Assembly (NCBI GenBank): GCA_001801105.1
Contig: MGWS01000009.1
Coordinates: 1 to 48,362 of the forward strand
Length of the DNA stretch: 48,362 nt
From: Gallionellales bacterium GWA2_60_18
GTDB lineage: Bacteria; Pseudomonadota; Gammaproteobacteria; Burkholderiales; Gallionellaceae
Direction of reading: 5' to 3'
Below are positions 26,519 to 35,733 of the stretch, piece by piece (the stretch's first letter is position 1; each line of letters starts with the position of its first letter). The position numbers were made by a program, and so were the translations under genes. Under the pieces are notes generated by a model. That model saw only the letters and a list, made by a program, of their open reading frames with translations, did no database searches and was not told where the DNA came from.

Positions 26519-29500
26519 GTGCTTTTTTCCTCAAAAAACTCCCGCCCGCGCTACACTAACCTGCAAGGCTCGTCCGATGCGCTGGCGCTGGCACAGTTCG
26601 CACAACAGACTGCGCCGCTGGCCCAGACTCCACTCGTAATCATCGCCGCCAGTGCGCTGGAGGCGCAGCGGCTGGCGGAAGAGCTGCCGTTCTTTGCACC
26701 CATGTTGAAAGTGCATCTGCTCCCCGACTGGGAGACGCTGCCCTACGACCACTTTTCGCCGCACCAGGACCTGGTCTCGGAGCGGCTGGCGACCCTGCAT
26801 CACATCCGCACCCGGACCTTCGATGTGGCGATCGTGCCGGTCATGACCGCGCTGTATCCGCTGCCGCCGGTGAACTACCTCGCGGCCTATACTTTTTTCC
26901 TGAAGAAGGGCGAGCGCCTCGACCTCGATGCCTTCCGCGCGCAGATGACGCTGGCGGGCTACAGCCATGTGCAGCAGGTGCTGACTCCCGGCGAATACTG
27001 CGTGCGCGGCGGGCTGATCGACCTGTTCCCGATGGGCAGCGTGCTGCCCTACCGCCTCGACCTGTTCGACGACGAGATCGAGACCATCGCCACCTTCGAC
27101 GTGGACACGCAGCGCACGCTGTATCCCGTGCCGGAGATACGCCTGCTGCCCGCGCGCGAGTTCCCGATGGACGACAAGGGCCAGACCACCTTCCGCCAGC
27201 GCTTCCGCGAACGCTTCGAGGGCGACCCGTCGAAGTCGCGCATCTACAAGGATGTGAGCAAGGGCATCGCGCCCTCCGGCATCGAGTATTACCTGCCGCT
27301 GTTCTTCGAGCAGACCGCGACCCTGTTCGACTACCTGCCCGCCGCTGCCACGCTGTGCCTGCATGGCGCACTGGACGAGGCTATCGCCCGCTTCGCGCAG
27401 GATGCCGCCGGACGCTACGACCTGTTGCGCGGCGACCCGCAACGCCCGCTGCTGGAACCGCAGGAGTTGTTTCTGGACGGGGAGCAGTTCTTCATCCGTG
27501 CGAGGGGATTCGCGCGGGTCGACATATTTCCCTCTCCCCCAACCCCTCTCCCGCTGGCGGGAGAGGGGAGTTCGATACCCTCTCCCGCAAGCGGGAGAGG
27601 GGGGAGCGTAGCGGAGGGAGAGGGTAATGCCTCACCCAAAAATCTTATTCCCTGTCCCACCGCACCCCTTCCGCCCATCGCCGTGGACCGCCGCGCCGAT
27701 ATCCCCACGCAGAAATTCCAGCGTTTCCTGCAAGACTACGCCGGGCGCGTGCTGCTGCTCGCCGACAGCCTCGGGCGGCGCGAGATCATCTCCGGCTATC
27801 TGAAGGAATACGGCCTCGCGCCTGCGGTATGCGAAGACTATGCCGCGTTCCTCGTTGGCCGCGACAAGTTCATGCTCGGCGTCGCGCCGCTGCAGAACGG
27901 CTTCATGCTCACCGGCGACAAACTCGCCATCGTCACCGAGACCGAACTCTACGCGCAGCAACCCCGGACGCGCGCCGCGCGCGCCGCGAAGAAGAGCAAC
28001 GTCGAGGGCATGTTGCGCGATCTGTCCGAGCTCAAGCCGGGCGACCCGGTGGTGCACGAGCAGCACGGCATCGCCCGTTATCGTGGGCTGGTGAACCTCG
28101 ACCTCGGCGAGGGCGAGAACGAGTTCCTGCTGCTGGAATATGCGGGCGAGGACAAGCTGTATGTGCCGGTGGCGCAACTGCACGTCATCAGCCGCTACAG
28201 CGGCGGCGCGGCGGAAGCCGCGCCGCTGCACAAGCTGGGCAGCGGCGCCTGGGACAAAGCCAAGCGCCGCGCCATGCAGCAGGTGCGCGACACTGCCGCC
28301 GAGTTGCTCAACCTCTATGCACAGCGCGCCCTGCGCAAGGGTCACGCCTTCAAGCTCACCCAGCACGACTATGATGTGTTCGCCGAAGGGTTCGGCTTCG
28401 AGGAGACCGCCGATCAGGCCGCTGCCATCGAGGCGGTGCTGCTCGACCTGCAATCCGGCAAGCCGATGGATCGTCTGATCTGCGGCGACGTGGGCTTCGG
28501 CAAGACCGAGGTCGCGCTGCGCGCCGCCTTCGTCGCGGCGATGGCGGGCAAGCAGGTGGCGGTGCTGGTGCCCACCACGCTGCTGGCCGAGCAGCACTTC
28601 CAGAACTTCTCCAACCGCTTTGCCGACTGGCCGATCAAGCTCGCCGAGCTGTCGCGCTTCCGCTCCGCCAAGGAGACCACGCAGGCGCTCAAGGAACTCG
28701 CGGAAGGCAAGCTGGACATCATCATCGGCACGCACAAGCTGATCCAGAAGGACGTGAAGTTCCACAACCTCGGGCTGGTGATCCTGGATGAAGAGCATCG
28801 CTTCGGCGTGCAACAGAAGGAACGGCTGAAGGCTTTGCGCGCCGAGGTGGACGTGCTCACGCTGACCGCGACGCCTATCCCGCGCACGCTGGCGATGTCG
28901 CTGGAAGGGCTGCGCGATTTCTCGGTGATCGCCACCGCGCCGCAGCGCCGCCTGTCGATCAAGACCTTCGTGGCCAACTACAGCCAGGGCATCATCCGCG
29001 AAGCCGTGCTGCGCGAACTCAAGCGCGGCGGGCAGGTGTACTTCCTGCACAACGAAGTCGACACCATCGACAACATGCTGGAGAAGCTGGAGACGCTGTT
29101 GCCGGAAGCGCGCATCCGCGTGGCCCACGGGCAGATGGGAGAACGCGATCTGGAAGCGGTAATGCGCGATTTCCACCACCAGCGTTTCAACGTGCTGCTG
29201 TGCTCCACCATCATCGAGACCGGCATCGACGTGCCCACCGCCAACACCATGCTCATCAACCGCGCCGACCGCTTCGGCCTCGCGCAGTTGCACCAGCTGC
29301 GCGGCCGCGTCGGGCGCTCGCACCATCAGGCCTACGCCTACCTGCTGGTGGACAGCATGGAAGGCCTCACCGCACAGGCGAAGAAACGGCTGGAAGCGAT
29401 TCAGGCGATGGAACAGCTCGGCAGCGGTTTCTTCCTTGCCATGCACGATCTGGAGATACGCGGCGCGGGCGAGGTGCTGGGCGAGTCGCAGAGCGGCGAG

Positions 29501-30031
29501 ATGCAGGAGATCGGTTTCTCGCTCTACAACGACATGCTCAACGCCGCGATCAAGTCGCTCAAGTCCGGCAAGGAGCCGGACATGGCGCACCCGCTGGGCG
29601 TCACCACCGAGATCAACCTGCACTCCCCCGCCCTGCTGCCCAACGATTACTGCGGCGACATCCACCAGCGCTTGGTGGTCTATAAACGCCTCGCCAACTG
29701 CGGCACGAAGGAAGAACTGGACGACATGCAGCAGGAACTCATCGACCGCTTCGGCCTGCTGCCCGAACCCGCGCAGACCCTGCTCGACAGCCACCGCCTG
29801 CGCATCGCGGCCCGCCCGCTCGGCATCAGCAAGGTGGATGCGTCATCGGAAGCCATCGTTATCCAGTTCGTGCCGGATCCGCCGATCGACCCGATGAAGA
29901 TCATCAGCCTGATCCAGAGCCGGCGTTATGTGAGAATGGCGGGGCAGGACAAGTTACGGATTGAAATCAAGCACGATGATTTGCAGCAGCGGGTGCTGGC
30001 GGTCAGGCATTTCTTCGGCGAGCTTGCGTAA
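26519..30031 (+). CDS. mfd: Transcription-repair coupling factor Mfd
   Basis: Mfd displaces RNA polymerase stalled at DNA lesions and recruits UvrA. The ~1170-aa product has the UvrB-like N-domain (LQGSSDALALAQ), the RNA-polymerase-interaction domain (GDPVVHEQHGIARYRGL), the translocase (Walker A CGDVGFGKTEVALRA, Walker B ILDEEHRFGV, TATPIPRTLAMSL, GRVGRS) and the TRD end. Residues about 338-378 (PSPPTPLPLAGEGS, PSPASGRGGS) are an in-frame CTCTCCC-type palindrome in the N-terminal half, making the protein ~25-35 residues longer than usual. The GTG at 26519 is chosen because an upstream ATG (26480) would overlap a TATAAT and extend past relatives; this remains open. Adjacent srkA is on the same strand. 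Confidence 0.96.
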   Translation: MLFSSKNSRPRYTNLQGSSDALALAQFAQQTAPLAQTPLVIIAASALEAQRLAEELPFFAPMLKVHLLPDWETLPYDHFSPHQDLVSERLATLHHIRTRTFDVAIVPVMTALYPLPPVNYLAAYTFFLKKGERLDLDAFRAQMTLAGYSHVQQVLTPGEYCVRGGLIDLFPMGSVLPYRLDLFDDEIETIATFDVDTQRTLYPVPEIRLLPAREFPMDDKGQTTFRQRFRERFEGDPSKSRIYKDVSKGIAPSGIEYYLPLFFEQTATLFDYLPAAATLCLHGALDEAIARFAQDAAGRYDLLRGDPQRPLLEPQELFLDGEQFFIRARGFARVDIFPSPPTPLPLAGEGSSIPSPASGRGGSVAEGEGNASPKNLIPCPTAPLPPIAVDRRADIPTQKFQRFLQDYAGRVLLLADSLGRREIISGYLKEYGLAPAVCEDYAAFLVGRDKFMLGVAPLQNGFMLTGDKLAIVTETELYAQQPRTRAARAAKKSNVEGMLRDLSELKPGDPVVHEQHGIARYRGLVNLDLGEGENEFLLLEYAGEDKLYVPVAQLHVISRYSGGAAEAAPLHKLGSGAWDKAKRRAMQQVRDTAAELLNLYAQRALRKGHAFKLTQHDYDVFAEGFGFEETADQAAAIEAVLLDLQSGKPMDRLICGDVGFGKTEVALRAAFVAAMAGKQVAVLVPTTLLAEQHFQNFSNRFADWPIKLAELSRFRSAKETTQALKELAEGKLDIIIGTHKLIQKDVKFHNLGLVILDEEHRFGVQQKERLKALRAEVDVLTLTATPIPRTLAMSLEGLRDFSVIATAPQRRLSIKTFVANYSQGIIREAVLRELKRGGQVYFLHNEVDTIDNMLEKLETLLPEARIRVAHGQMGERDLEAVMRDFHHQRFNVLLCSTIIETGIDVPTANTMLINRADRFGLAQLHQLRGRVGRSHHQAYAYLLVDSMEGLTAQAKKRLEAIQAMEQLGSGFFLAMHDLEIRGAGEVLGESQSGEMQEIGFSLYNDMLNAAIKSLKSGKEPDMAHPLGVTTEINLHSPALLPNDYCGDIHQRLVVYKRLANCGTKEELDDMQQELIDRFGLLPEPAQTLLDSHRLRIAARPLGISKVDASSEAIVIQFVPDPPIDPMKIISLIQSRRYVRMAGQDKLRIEIKHDDLQQRVLAVRHFFGELA
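27532..27628. repeat. Double CTCTCCC-type palindrome inside mfd
   Basis: Two stems in a row, CTCTCCCGCTGGCGGGAGAG and CTCTCCCGCAAGCGGGAGAG, with shoulders CCCTCTCCCCCAACCC and GGAGGGAGAGGG. All is in frame in mfd and encodes a Pro/Ser/Gly-rich stretch. Confidence 0.88.
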
Positions 30032-30073
30032 CCGGCCGGCATTTCGCGAAATTACATGGCACCCCTGTCGCAT

Positions 30074-31063
30074 ATGGACACAAACACCGGCCACCCGTTT
30101 TCCTTGCTCACCCCGGACCGCGTGCTGAGCGCGCTGGAGAGTGCGGGGTTGTGCTGCGACGGGCGCCTGCTCGCGCTCAACAGCTATGAGAACCGCGTCT
30201 ATCAGGTCGGCATCGAGGATGGCAAACCTCTGGTGGCGAAGTTCTACCGCCCGGCGCGTTGGAGCGATGCGGCCATCCTCGAAGAGCATGCCTTCGTGCA
30301 GGAACTGGTCGAACGCGAGATCCCGGTCGTGCCGGCCTTGGTGATCGACGGCAAGACCCTGCATCACCACGAAGGGTTCCGTTTCTCCGTCTTCGCCAGA
30401 CACGGCGGGCGGGCGCCGGAACTGGAAGACCGCGACACGCTGGAATGGCTGGGGCGCTTCCTCGGACGCATCCATGCCGTCGGCGCGCTCGGGGATTACC
30501 GGCATCGCCCCACCCTCGACATCGCGACCTTCGGCACCGAGCCGCGCGACTATCTGCTGGCACACGGATTCATTCCGGCAGACCTCGATGCGGCCTGGCG
30601 CAGCGTGGCGCAACAGGCGCTGGATGGCGTGCGCCACTGTTTCGACCGCGCCGGGGAAGTGAAGCATCTGCGCCTGCATGGCGATTGCCACGCGGGCAAC
30701 GTGCTATGGACGGACGACGGCCCGCACTTCGTCGATTTCGACGACAGCCGCATGGGGCCGGCGGTGCAGGATTTGTGGATGCTGCTTTCCGGCGAGCGCG
30801 AGGAGCGCGTGCACCAGATGGGCGACGTGCTCGCCGGCTATGAGGACTTCTGCGAATTCGATGTGCGCGAGCTGCATCTCATCGAGGCACTGCGCACGCT
30901 GCGCCTGATCCACTACTCGGCATGGCTGGCACGGCGCTGGGACGATGCCGCCTTCAAGCAGGCGTTTCCGTGGTTCAATACGCAACGCTACTGGCAGGAT
31001 CGCGTTCTGGAGTTGCGCGAACAGATCGCGCTGATGGAAGAGCCGCCGTTGTGGCAGCTGTGA
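30074..31063 (+). CDS. srkA: Stress response kinase A (YihE/RdoA family)
   Basis: SrkA is a Ser/Thr kinase with the APH fold that protects cells against envelope and oxidative stress-linked death. The 329-aa product has the family's LNSYENRVYQVGIEDG nucleotide loop, VAKFYRPARW (Lys), HLRLHGDCHAGNVLW (catalytic Asp) and HFVDFDDSRMGPAVQDLW (metal Asp). The start at 30074 (MDTNTGHPF) matches relatives better than 30056. It lies 42 nt after mfd in the same direction and faces era across a 13-nt gap; no clear terminator is seen there. Confidence 0.92.
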   Translation: MDTNTGHPFSLLTPDRVLSALESAGLCCDGRLLALNSYENRVYQVGIEDGKPLVAKFYRPARWSDAAILEEHAFVQELVEREIPVVPALVIDGKTLHHHEGFRFSVFARHGGRAPELEDRDTLEWLGRFLGRIHAVGALGDYRHRPTLDIATFGTEPRDYLLAHGFIPADLDAAWRSVAQQALDGVRHCFDRAGEVKHLRLHGDCHAGNVLWTDDGPHFVDFDDSRMGPAVQDLWMLLSGEREERVHQMGDVLAGYEDFCEFDVRELHLIEALRTLRLIHYSAWLARRWDDAAFKQAFPWFNTQRYWQDRVLELREQIALMEEPPLWQL

Positions 31064-31076
31064 CGCGCGCCGGCAG

Positions 31077-31976
31077 TTATTCGTAACCCAGCGAGCGCAG
31101 CACGCGCGCGTCATCGGCCCAGCCGCTGCGCACCTTGATGAATACTTCGAGGAACACTTTGCCGTCAAACAGTTTCTCCATGTCGAGGCGCGCCTGGGTG
31201 GCGATCTCCTTGAGTTTCTCGCCCTTCTTGCCGATCAGCATCGCCTTGTGCGCTTCCTTGTCCACCAGGATCGCGGCATGGATGCGGCGCAGCTTGCCTT
31301 CCAGCTTGAATTGCTCGATCACCACGCTGACCGAATAGGGCAGCTCCTCGCCGGTGAAACGGAATACCTTTTCGCGCAGTATCTCCGCCGCCAGGAATTT
31401 CTCGCTGCGGTCGGTGATGTCGTCCGCGTCATAGATCAATTCGCCCGGCGGCAGATGGCGGCGCAACGCTTCGCGCAGTTCGTCGATCTTGGTGCCCTGT
31501 TTGGCGCTGACCGGCACGACGTCGGCAAATTTGAAATCCGCCGCGACGCGCTCGGCGAACGAGAATAGCTGCCCCTTGTCCTCGACCTCGTCGATCTTGT
31601 TGATCACCAGCAGCACCGGACGGTTGTCCGGCAGCAGTTTGAGCACTTCTTGATCGCGCTCGTCGTAGCGCAGCGCCTCCAGCACGTACACCACCACCTG
31701 CACGTCGCGCAGGCTACTGGTGACGACGCGGTTCATGCCGCGGTTCAGCGCGTTCAGGTGCTTGGTCTGGAAGCCCGGCGTATCGACGAACACGAACTGC
31801 GCGTTCGCGTCGGTGAAGATACCGTGGATGCGGTGGCGCGTGGTCTGCGCCTTGCGCGAGGTGATGCTGATCTTCTGCCCGATCAGGTGGTTGAGCAGTG
31901 TGGATTTGCCCACGTTGGGGCGCCCGACGATGGCGATGAAGCCGCTGCGAAAATCTTGCTGTTGTTGTTCGGTCAT
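31077..31976 (-). CDS. era: GTPase Era
   Basis: Era binds 16S rRNA near its 3' end and acts in 30S assembly. The 299-aa product has G1 [10 protein letters not shown]3 [10 protein letters not shown]4 NKID and a C-terminal KH domain ([20 protein letters not shown]). The ATG at 31976 ([12 protein letters not shown]) overlaps the rnc stop as ATGA. The rnc-era pair is a classic operon. The frame to 32078 is only a run-on into rnc. Confidence 0.97.
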   Translation of the reverse strand: MTEQQQQDFRSGFIAIVGRPNVGKSTLLNHLIGQKISITSRKAQTTRHRIHGIFTDANAQFVFVDTPGFQTKHLNALNRGMNRVVTSSLRDVQVVVYVLEALRYDERDQEVLKLLPDNRPVLLVINKIDEVEDKGQLFSFAERVAADFKFADVVPVSAKQGTKIDELREALRRHLPPGELIYDADDITDRSEKFLAAEILREKVFRFTGEELPYSVSVVIEQFKLEGKLRRIHAAILVDKEAHKAMLIGKKGEKLKEIATQARLDMEKLFDGKVFLEVFIKVRSGWADDARVLRSLGYE

Positions 31977-32650
31977 GATGTCAGTTTCTGGTAGGCAGCA
32001 TGTGCTGCCTGTTGTTCGGCACTGCGACGGCTGCCGCCCTCGCCTTGTGTGGTGATGCTCAGGGAAGGGATGGCGCATTCCACCCGGAACGATTGCGCAT
32101 GGGATTCGCCCTGCACCTCGACGATGCTATAGGTCGGTAGCGGGATGCGCCGGCCTTGCAGATATTCTTGGAGCAGCGTCTTGGCATCCTTACCCAATGT
32201 CAGCACGTCGACCTTTTCAATATAGGGCACGAACAGGCCCAGTACCGCTTTTTCCGCCTCGGCGAAGCCGCCGTCCAGCATGATCGCGCCGAACAGTGCC
32301 TCCATGGCATCGGCCAGCATGGAGGGGCGGCGGAAACCGCCGCTCTTGCGTTCGCCTTCGCCCAGTTTGAGCTGGTTGCCCAGATCAAGCTGTTGCGCCA
32401 GCAATGCCAGCGTCTCTTCCCTGACCAGGCTGGAGCGCAACCGCGACAGTTCGCCTTCGCTCAATTGCGGATAGGTGCCGTACAGGTATTTGGCGATGAT
32501 GCAACCGAGCACGCTGTCGCCGAGGAATTCCAGACGCTCGTTGTGATCGGTCGAGAAGCTGCGATGGGTCAGTGCGCGCGTCAGCAACCGGGGGTCGCGG
32601 AACTCATACCCCAGATGCCTGCATAGTGCGCTACCTGCTTTATTGTGCAC
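31973..32650 (-). CDS. rnc: Ribonuclease III
   Basis: RNase III cuts double-stranded RNA, including rRNA precursors. The 225-aa product has the signature [13 protein letters not shown] with catalytic acidic residues, a second acid cluster ([16 protein letters not shown]), and a C-terminal dsRNA-binding domain. The GTG at 32650 is the best start: it puts the usual ~12 residues before LGYEFRDP, and overlaps the end of the DUF4845 gene by 11 nt. No strong ribosome-binding site is visible, so coupled translation is likely. Confidence 0.95.
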   Translation of the reverse strand: MHNKAGSALCRHLGYEFRDPRLLTRALTHRSFSTDHNERLEFLGDSVLGCIIAKYLYGTYPQLSEGELSRLRSSLVREETLALLAQQLDLGNQLKLGEGERKSGGFRRPSMLADAMEALFGAIMLDGGFAEAEKAVLGLFVPYIEKVDVLTLGKDAKTLLQEYLQGRRIPLPTYSIVEVQGESHAQSFRVECAIPSLSITTQGEGGSRRSAEQQAAHAAYQKLTS

Positions 32651-33011
32651 TGGATGGTTCGAATTCCAGATACAGGCTGATGTTGGCGACCAGCGGTATC
32701 TGGACAACATAGCTTGCGCTCAACTCCAGGCTGTTGCCCTCTTTGGATATCCCGATATCTTCCATCTTGATCGCGGTGATATTGTCGATATCCGCACGCT
32801 TGCTGAAGGCGAGCTGGATGTCACGCACGCTGGCCTTCTGCATCTCGGGATCATTGGCGATCGCGACGAAAGCGTTCTTGATGCTGGCATTCTGCATATA
32901 GGACGGGATCAGCTTCAGGCCGACGATGCTGACCATGATCAGGATCACCGCCCCGAAAAGGAACCCGGAAAGACTCAAACCGCGCTGCTTTGACGGCATT
33001 GCCATGTTCAT
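32640..33011 (-). CDS. DUF4845 single-pass membrane protein
   Basis: The 123-aa protein has a short cytoplasmic N-terminus, one membrane helix (GFLFGAVILIMVSIVGLKLI) and a periplasmic domain of ~85 residues. DUF4845 proteins are regularly encoded between lepB and rnc in beta- and gammaproteobacteria; their function is not established. The ATG at 33011 has AAGGGAG 6 nt upstream. The position suggests a link with secretion or the membrane. Confidence 0.9.
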   Translation of the reverse strand: MNMAMPSKQRGLSLSGFLFGAVILIMVSIVGLKLIPSYMQNASIKNAFVAIANDPEMQKASVRDIQLAFSKRADIDNITAIKMEDIGISKEGNSLELSASYVVQIPLVANISLYLEFEPSSAQ

Positions 33012-33027
33012 GCTGTTCTCCCTTGTG

Positions 33028-33831
33028 TCAGTCGATGGACAGGCCGACCCGTCCCAGTTCGCCGAAGTTCATCCAGATCAGGAACGCCTTGCCGACGATC
33101 TGGTTGTCCGGCACGAATCCCCAGTAGCGGCTGTCGCGGCTGTTATCGCGATTGTCGCCCATCGTGAAATAGTACCCGTCCGGCACCCTGCAACGTACCA
33201 TTTCGTCGCCATAGACGCAATTCTCGCGTCCCGGGAACTCCGCCACGGAATCGAGATACAGCGTCGCGCGATCAGGATTGGTCAGTATCGAATGCTCGCG
33301 CCCGTCCAGCGTCTCGATATGTTTCAGGGTATGCACGAAGTTCAACCCCTGCTCGACGTAATTATATTCGCCGTCCGGCCGCGCCGGCTGCTCGACGCCG
33401 TTGATCCGGAGACGTTTGTTGCGGTATTCGACGATGTCGCCGGGCAATGCGACCACGCGCTTGATGTAGTCTATCGACGGGTTCTCGGGATAGTGGAACA
33501 CCATCACATCGCCGCGTTGCGGGTCGTTCATCTGCACCAGTTTCTTGCCGACGACCGGCAGACGGATGCCATAGGTGAACTTGTTCACCAGGATGAAGTC
33601 GCCCACCTGCAACGTCGGGATCATCGAGCCGGACGGTATCTTGAACGGCTCGACCAGGAAGGAGCGGATCAGGAACACCGCCAGGATGACCGGAAAGAAG
33701 CTCTTGGCGTATTCTACCCACCATGGCTCGGCGGCTTCGTTGCCGCGCCGGCGCGCCAGCACGAAGCGATCCAGCAACCACACGCTCCCGGTGACCAGCA
33801 ACAGCGAAAAAAGTATCAGCGCAAAATCCAT
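33028..33831 (-). CDS. lepB: Signal peptidase I
   Basis: LepB cleaves signal peptides at the outer face of the inner membrane. The 267-aa product has two N-terminal membrane helices, the catalytic Ser69 (PSGSMIPTLQVGDFI) and general base Lys124 (IDYIKRVVALPGD), and the family box MGDNRDNSRDSRYWG. The ATG at 33831 follows AGGGA. It is co-oriented with lepA 7 nt upstream, the conserved lepA-lepB pair. Confidence 0.97.
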   Translation of the reverse strand: MDFALILFSLLLVTGSVWLLDRFVLARRRGNEAAEPWWVEYAKSFFPVILAVFLIRSFLVEPFKIPSGSMIPTLQVGDFILVNKFTYGIRLPVVGKKLVQMNDPQRGDVMVFHYPENPSIDYIKRVVALPGDIVEYRNKRLRINGVEQPARPDGEYNYVEQGLNFVHTLKHIETLDGREHSILTNPDRATLYLDSVAEFPGRENCVYGDEMVRCRVPDGYYFTMGDNRDNSRDSRYWGFVPDNQIVGKAFLIWMNFGELGRVGLSID

Positions 33832-33838
33832 CGTTTCC

Positions 33839-35632
33839 CTACTTGTCCTCGACTCTCAAAATGGCGAGGAAGGCTTCCTGCGGAATCTCCACGTTGCCCA
33901 CCTGCTTCATGCGTTTCTTGCCGGCCTTCTGTTTCTCCAGCAGTTTCTTCTTGCGCGAGATGTCACCGCCGTAACACTTGGCCAGCACGTTCTTGCGCAG
34001 CGCCTTGACGTTCTCGCGCGCGATGATGTTCGAGCCGATGGTCGCCTGGATCGCCACATCGTACATCTGGCGCGGGATCAGCTCGCGCATCTTGGCCGCC
34101 ACTTCACGCCCGCGATACTGGCTGTTGGCGCGATGCACGATCACCGCCAGCGCGTCCACCCGGTCACCGTTGATCAGCATGTCCACCTTGACCACGTCCG
34201 CCGGGCGGTATTCCTTGAACTCGTAATCCATCGAAGCGTAGCCGCGCGACACCGATTTCAGCTTGTCGAAGAAATCCATCACGATCTCCGCCATCGGCAT
34301 CTCGTACACCAGCTTCACCTGCTTGCCGTGGTAGGTCATGTCGATCTGCATGCCGCGCTTCTGGGTGCACAGCGTGATGACCGAGCCGACATATTCCTGC
34401 GGCATGTACAGGTTGACCGTGACGATAGGCTCACGGATCTCCTCGATCTTCGACGGGTCCGGCATCTTGGACGGGTTGTCCACCATCAGCACGGTACCGT
34501 CGCGCAACGCCACCTCGTAGACCACCGTCGGCGCGGTGGTGATGAGATCCATGTCGAACTCGCGCTCCAGCCGTTCCTGGACGATCTCCATGTGCAGCAG
34601 CCCGAGGAAACCGCAGCGGAAACCGAAGCCCAGCGCCTGCGACACTTCCGGTTCATACATCAGGGCCGCATCGTTGAGTTTGAGCTTTTCCAGCGAATCG
34701 CGCAGCGCTTCGTACTGGTTCGATTCGACCGGGAACAGCCCGGCGAACACCTGCGGCTGCACCTCCTTGAACCCCGGCAGCGCCGCAGCGGCAGGCTTGA
34801 CCTGATGGGTGATGGTGTCGCCGACCTTGGCGTCCTTCAGCTCCTTGATGCCGGCGATGACAAAACCGACCTGCCCTGCCGACAGTGCTTCGCGCTGCTG
34901 CGACTTGGGCGTGAACACGCCGACCTGCTCGGTCAGGTGCTGCGCACCGGTGGCCATGAACAGTATCTTGTCCTTGGGCTTGAGCGTGCCGTTGACGATG
35001 CGCACCAGCATCACCACGCCGACGTAGTTGTCGAACCATGAATCGATAATCAGCGCCTGCAACGGCGCCGCCGCATCGCCCTTGGGCGCCGGCACCTTGA
35101 TGATCAGCGATTCCAGCACGTCTTCCACGCCCAGACCGGTCTTGGCGGAACAGTGCACGGCATCGTGGGCATCGATGCCGATCACGTCCTCGATCTCGGC
35201 AATGGCGTTGTCGGGGTCGGCGGACGGCAGGTCGATCTTGTTCAGCACCGGCACCACTTCCACGCCGAGGTCGAGCGCGGTATAGCAATTGGCCACGGTC
35301 TGCGCTTCCACCCCCTGCGAGGCGTCGACCACCAGCAGCGCGCCCTCGCAGGCGGACAGCGAACGCGATACCTCGTAGGAGAAATCCACATGCCCCGGCG
35401 TATCGATCAGGTTGAGGTTATAGACCTGCCCGTCGCGCGCCTTGTAGCTCAGCGCGGCGGTCTGCGCCTTGATGGTGATGCCGCGCTCGCGCTCGATGTC
35501 CATCGAGTCGAGCACCTGCGCTTCCATTTCGCGGTCGGACAATCCGCCGCAGAGATGGATGATGCGGTCTGCCAGTGTGGATTTGCCGTGATCGATGTGG
35601 GCGATGATGGAGAAGTTGCGGATGTGCTTCAA
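33839..35632 (-). CDS. lepA: Elongation factor 4 (LepA)
   Basis: LepA is a translational GTPase that acts in 30S assembly and back-translocation. The 597-aa product has G1 [10 protein letters not shown]3 DTPGHVDF and G4 NKIDLPSAD, then the domains up to the C-terminal tail typical of EF4 ([19 protein letters not shown]). The start is a TTG at 35632 ([16 protein letters not shown]), exactly where relatives have ATG. The AGGA site upstream sits in the 3' arm of a long hairpin (35643-35695). Confidence 0.97.
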   Translation of the reverse strand: MKHIRNFSIIAHIDHGKSTLADRIIHLCGGLSDREMEAQVLDSMDIERERGITIKAQTAALSYKARDGQVYNLNLIDTPGHVDFSYEVSRSLSACEGALLVVDASQGVEAQTVANCYTALDLGVEVVPVLNKIDLPSADPDNAIAEIEDVIGIDAHDAVHCSAKTGLGVEDVLESLIIKVPAPKGDAAAPLQALIIDSWFDNYVGVVMLVRIVNGTLKPKDKILFMATGAQHLTEQVGVFTPKSQQREALSAGQVGFVIAGIKELKDAKVGDTITHQVKPAAAALPGFKEVQPQVFAGLFPVESNQYEALRDSLEKLKLNDAALMYEPEVSQALGFGFRCGFLGLLHMEIVQERLEREFDMDLITTAPTVVYEVALRDGTVLMVDNPSKMPDPSKIEEIREPIVTVNLYMPQEYVGSVITLCTQKRGMQIDMTYHGKQVKLVYEMPMAEIVMDFFDKLKSVSRGYASMDYEFKEYRPADVVKVDMLINGDRVDALAVIVHRANSQYRGREVAAKMRELIPRQMYDVAIQATIGSNIIARENVKALRKNVLAKCYGGDISRKKKLLEKQKAGKKRMKQVGNVEIPQEAFLAILRVEDK

Positions 35633-35642
35633 GGTTCAGAAT

Positions 35643-35695
35643 CCTGCCGAAACCGGCTTTTTTGCAAAGCGCGGATTCTAGCCGATTTCGGCAGG
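35643..35695 (-). promoter_or_regulatory. Long hairpin at the lepA ribosome-binding site
   Basis: The arms CCTGCCGAAATCGGCT and AGCCGGTTTCGGCAGG (16 nt, one mismatch) enclose 21 nt. The AGGA of the lepA ribosome-binding site is at the base of the 3' arm, so the folded leader would hide it. The loop edge also holds TAGAAT, a possible -10 box; a transcript starting there would lack the 5' arm. The rest of the mucD-lepA gap shows nothing else. Confidence 0.6.
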
Positions 35696-35733
35696 TTACG
35701 GCGTGGCCGGATAGAGCCTATTTCAACAAACAC

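Noticed and set aside
27632..29794. Long (720-aa) open frame antisense to mfd
   Set aside because: Antisense to a fully conserved gene; the open frame follows from GC-rich codon use, the translation is His/Gln/Arg-rich with no recognisable domain.
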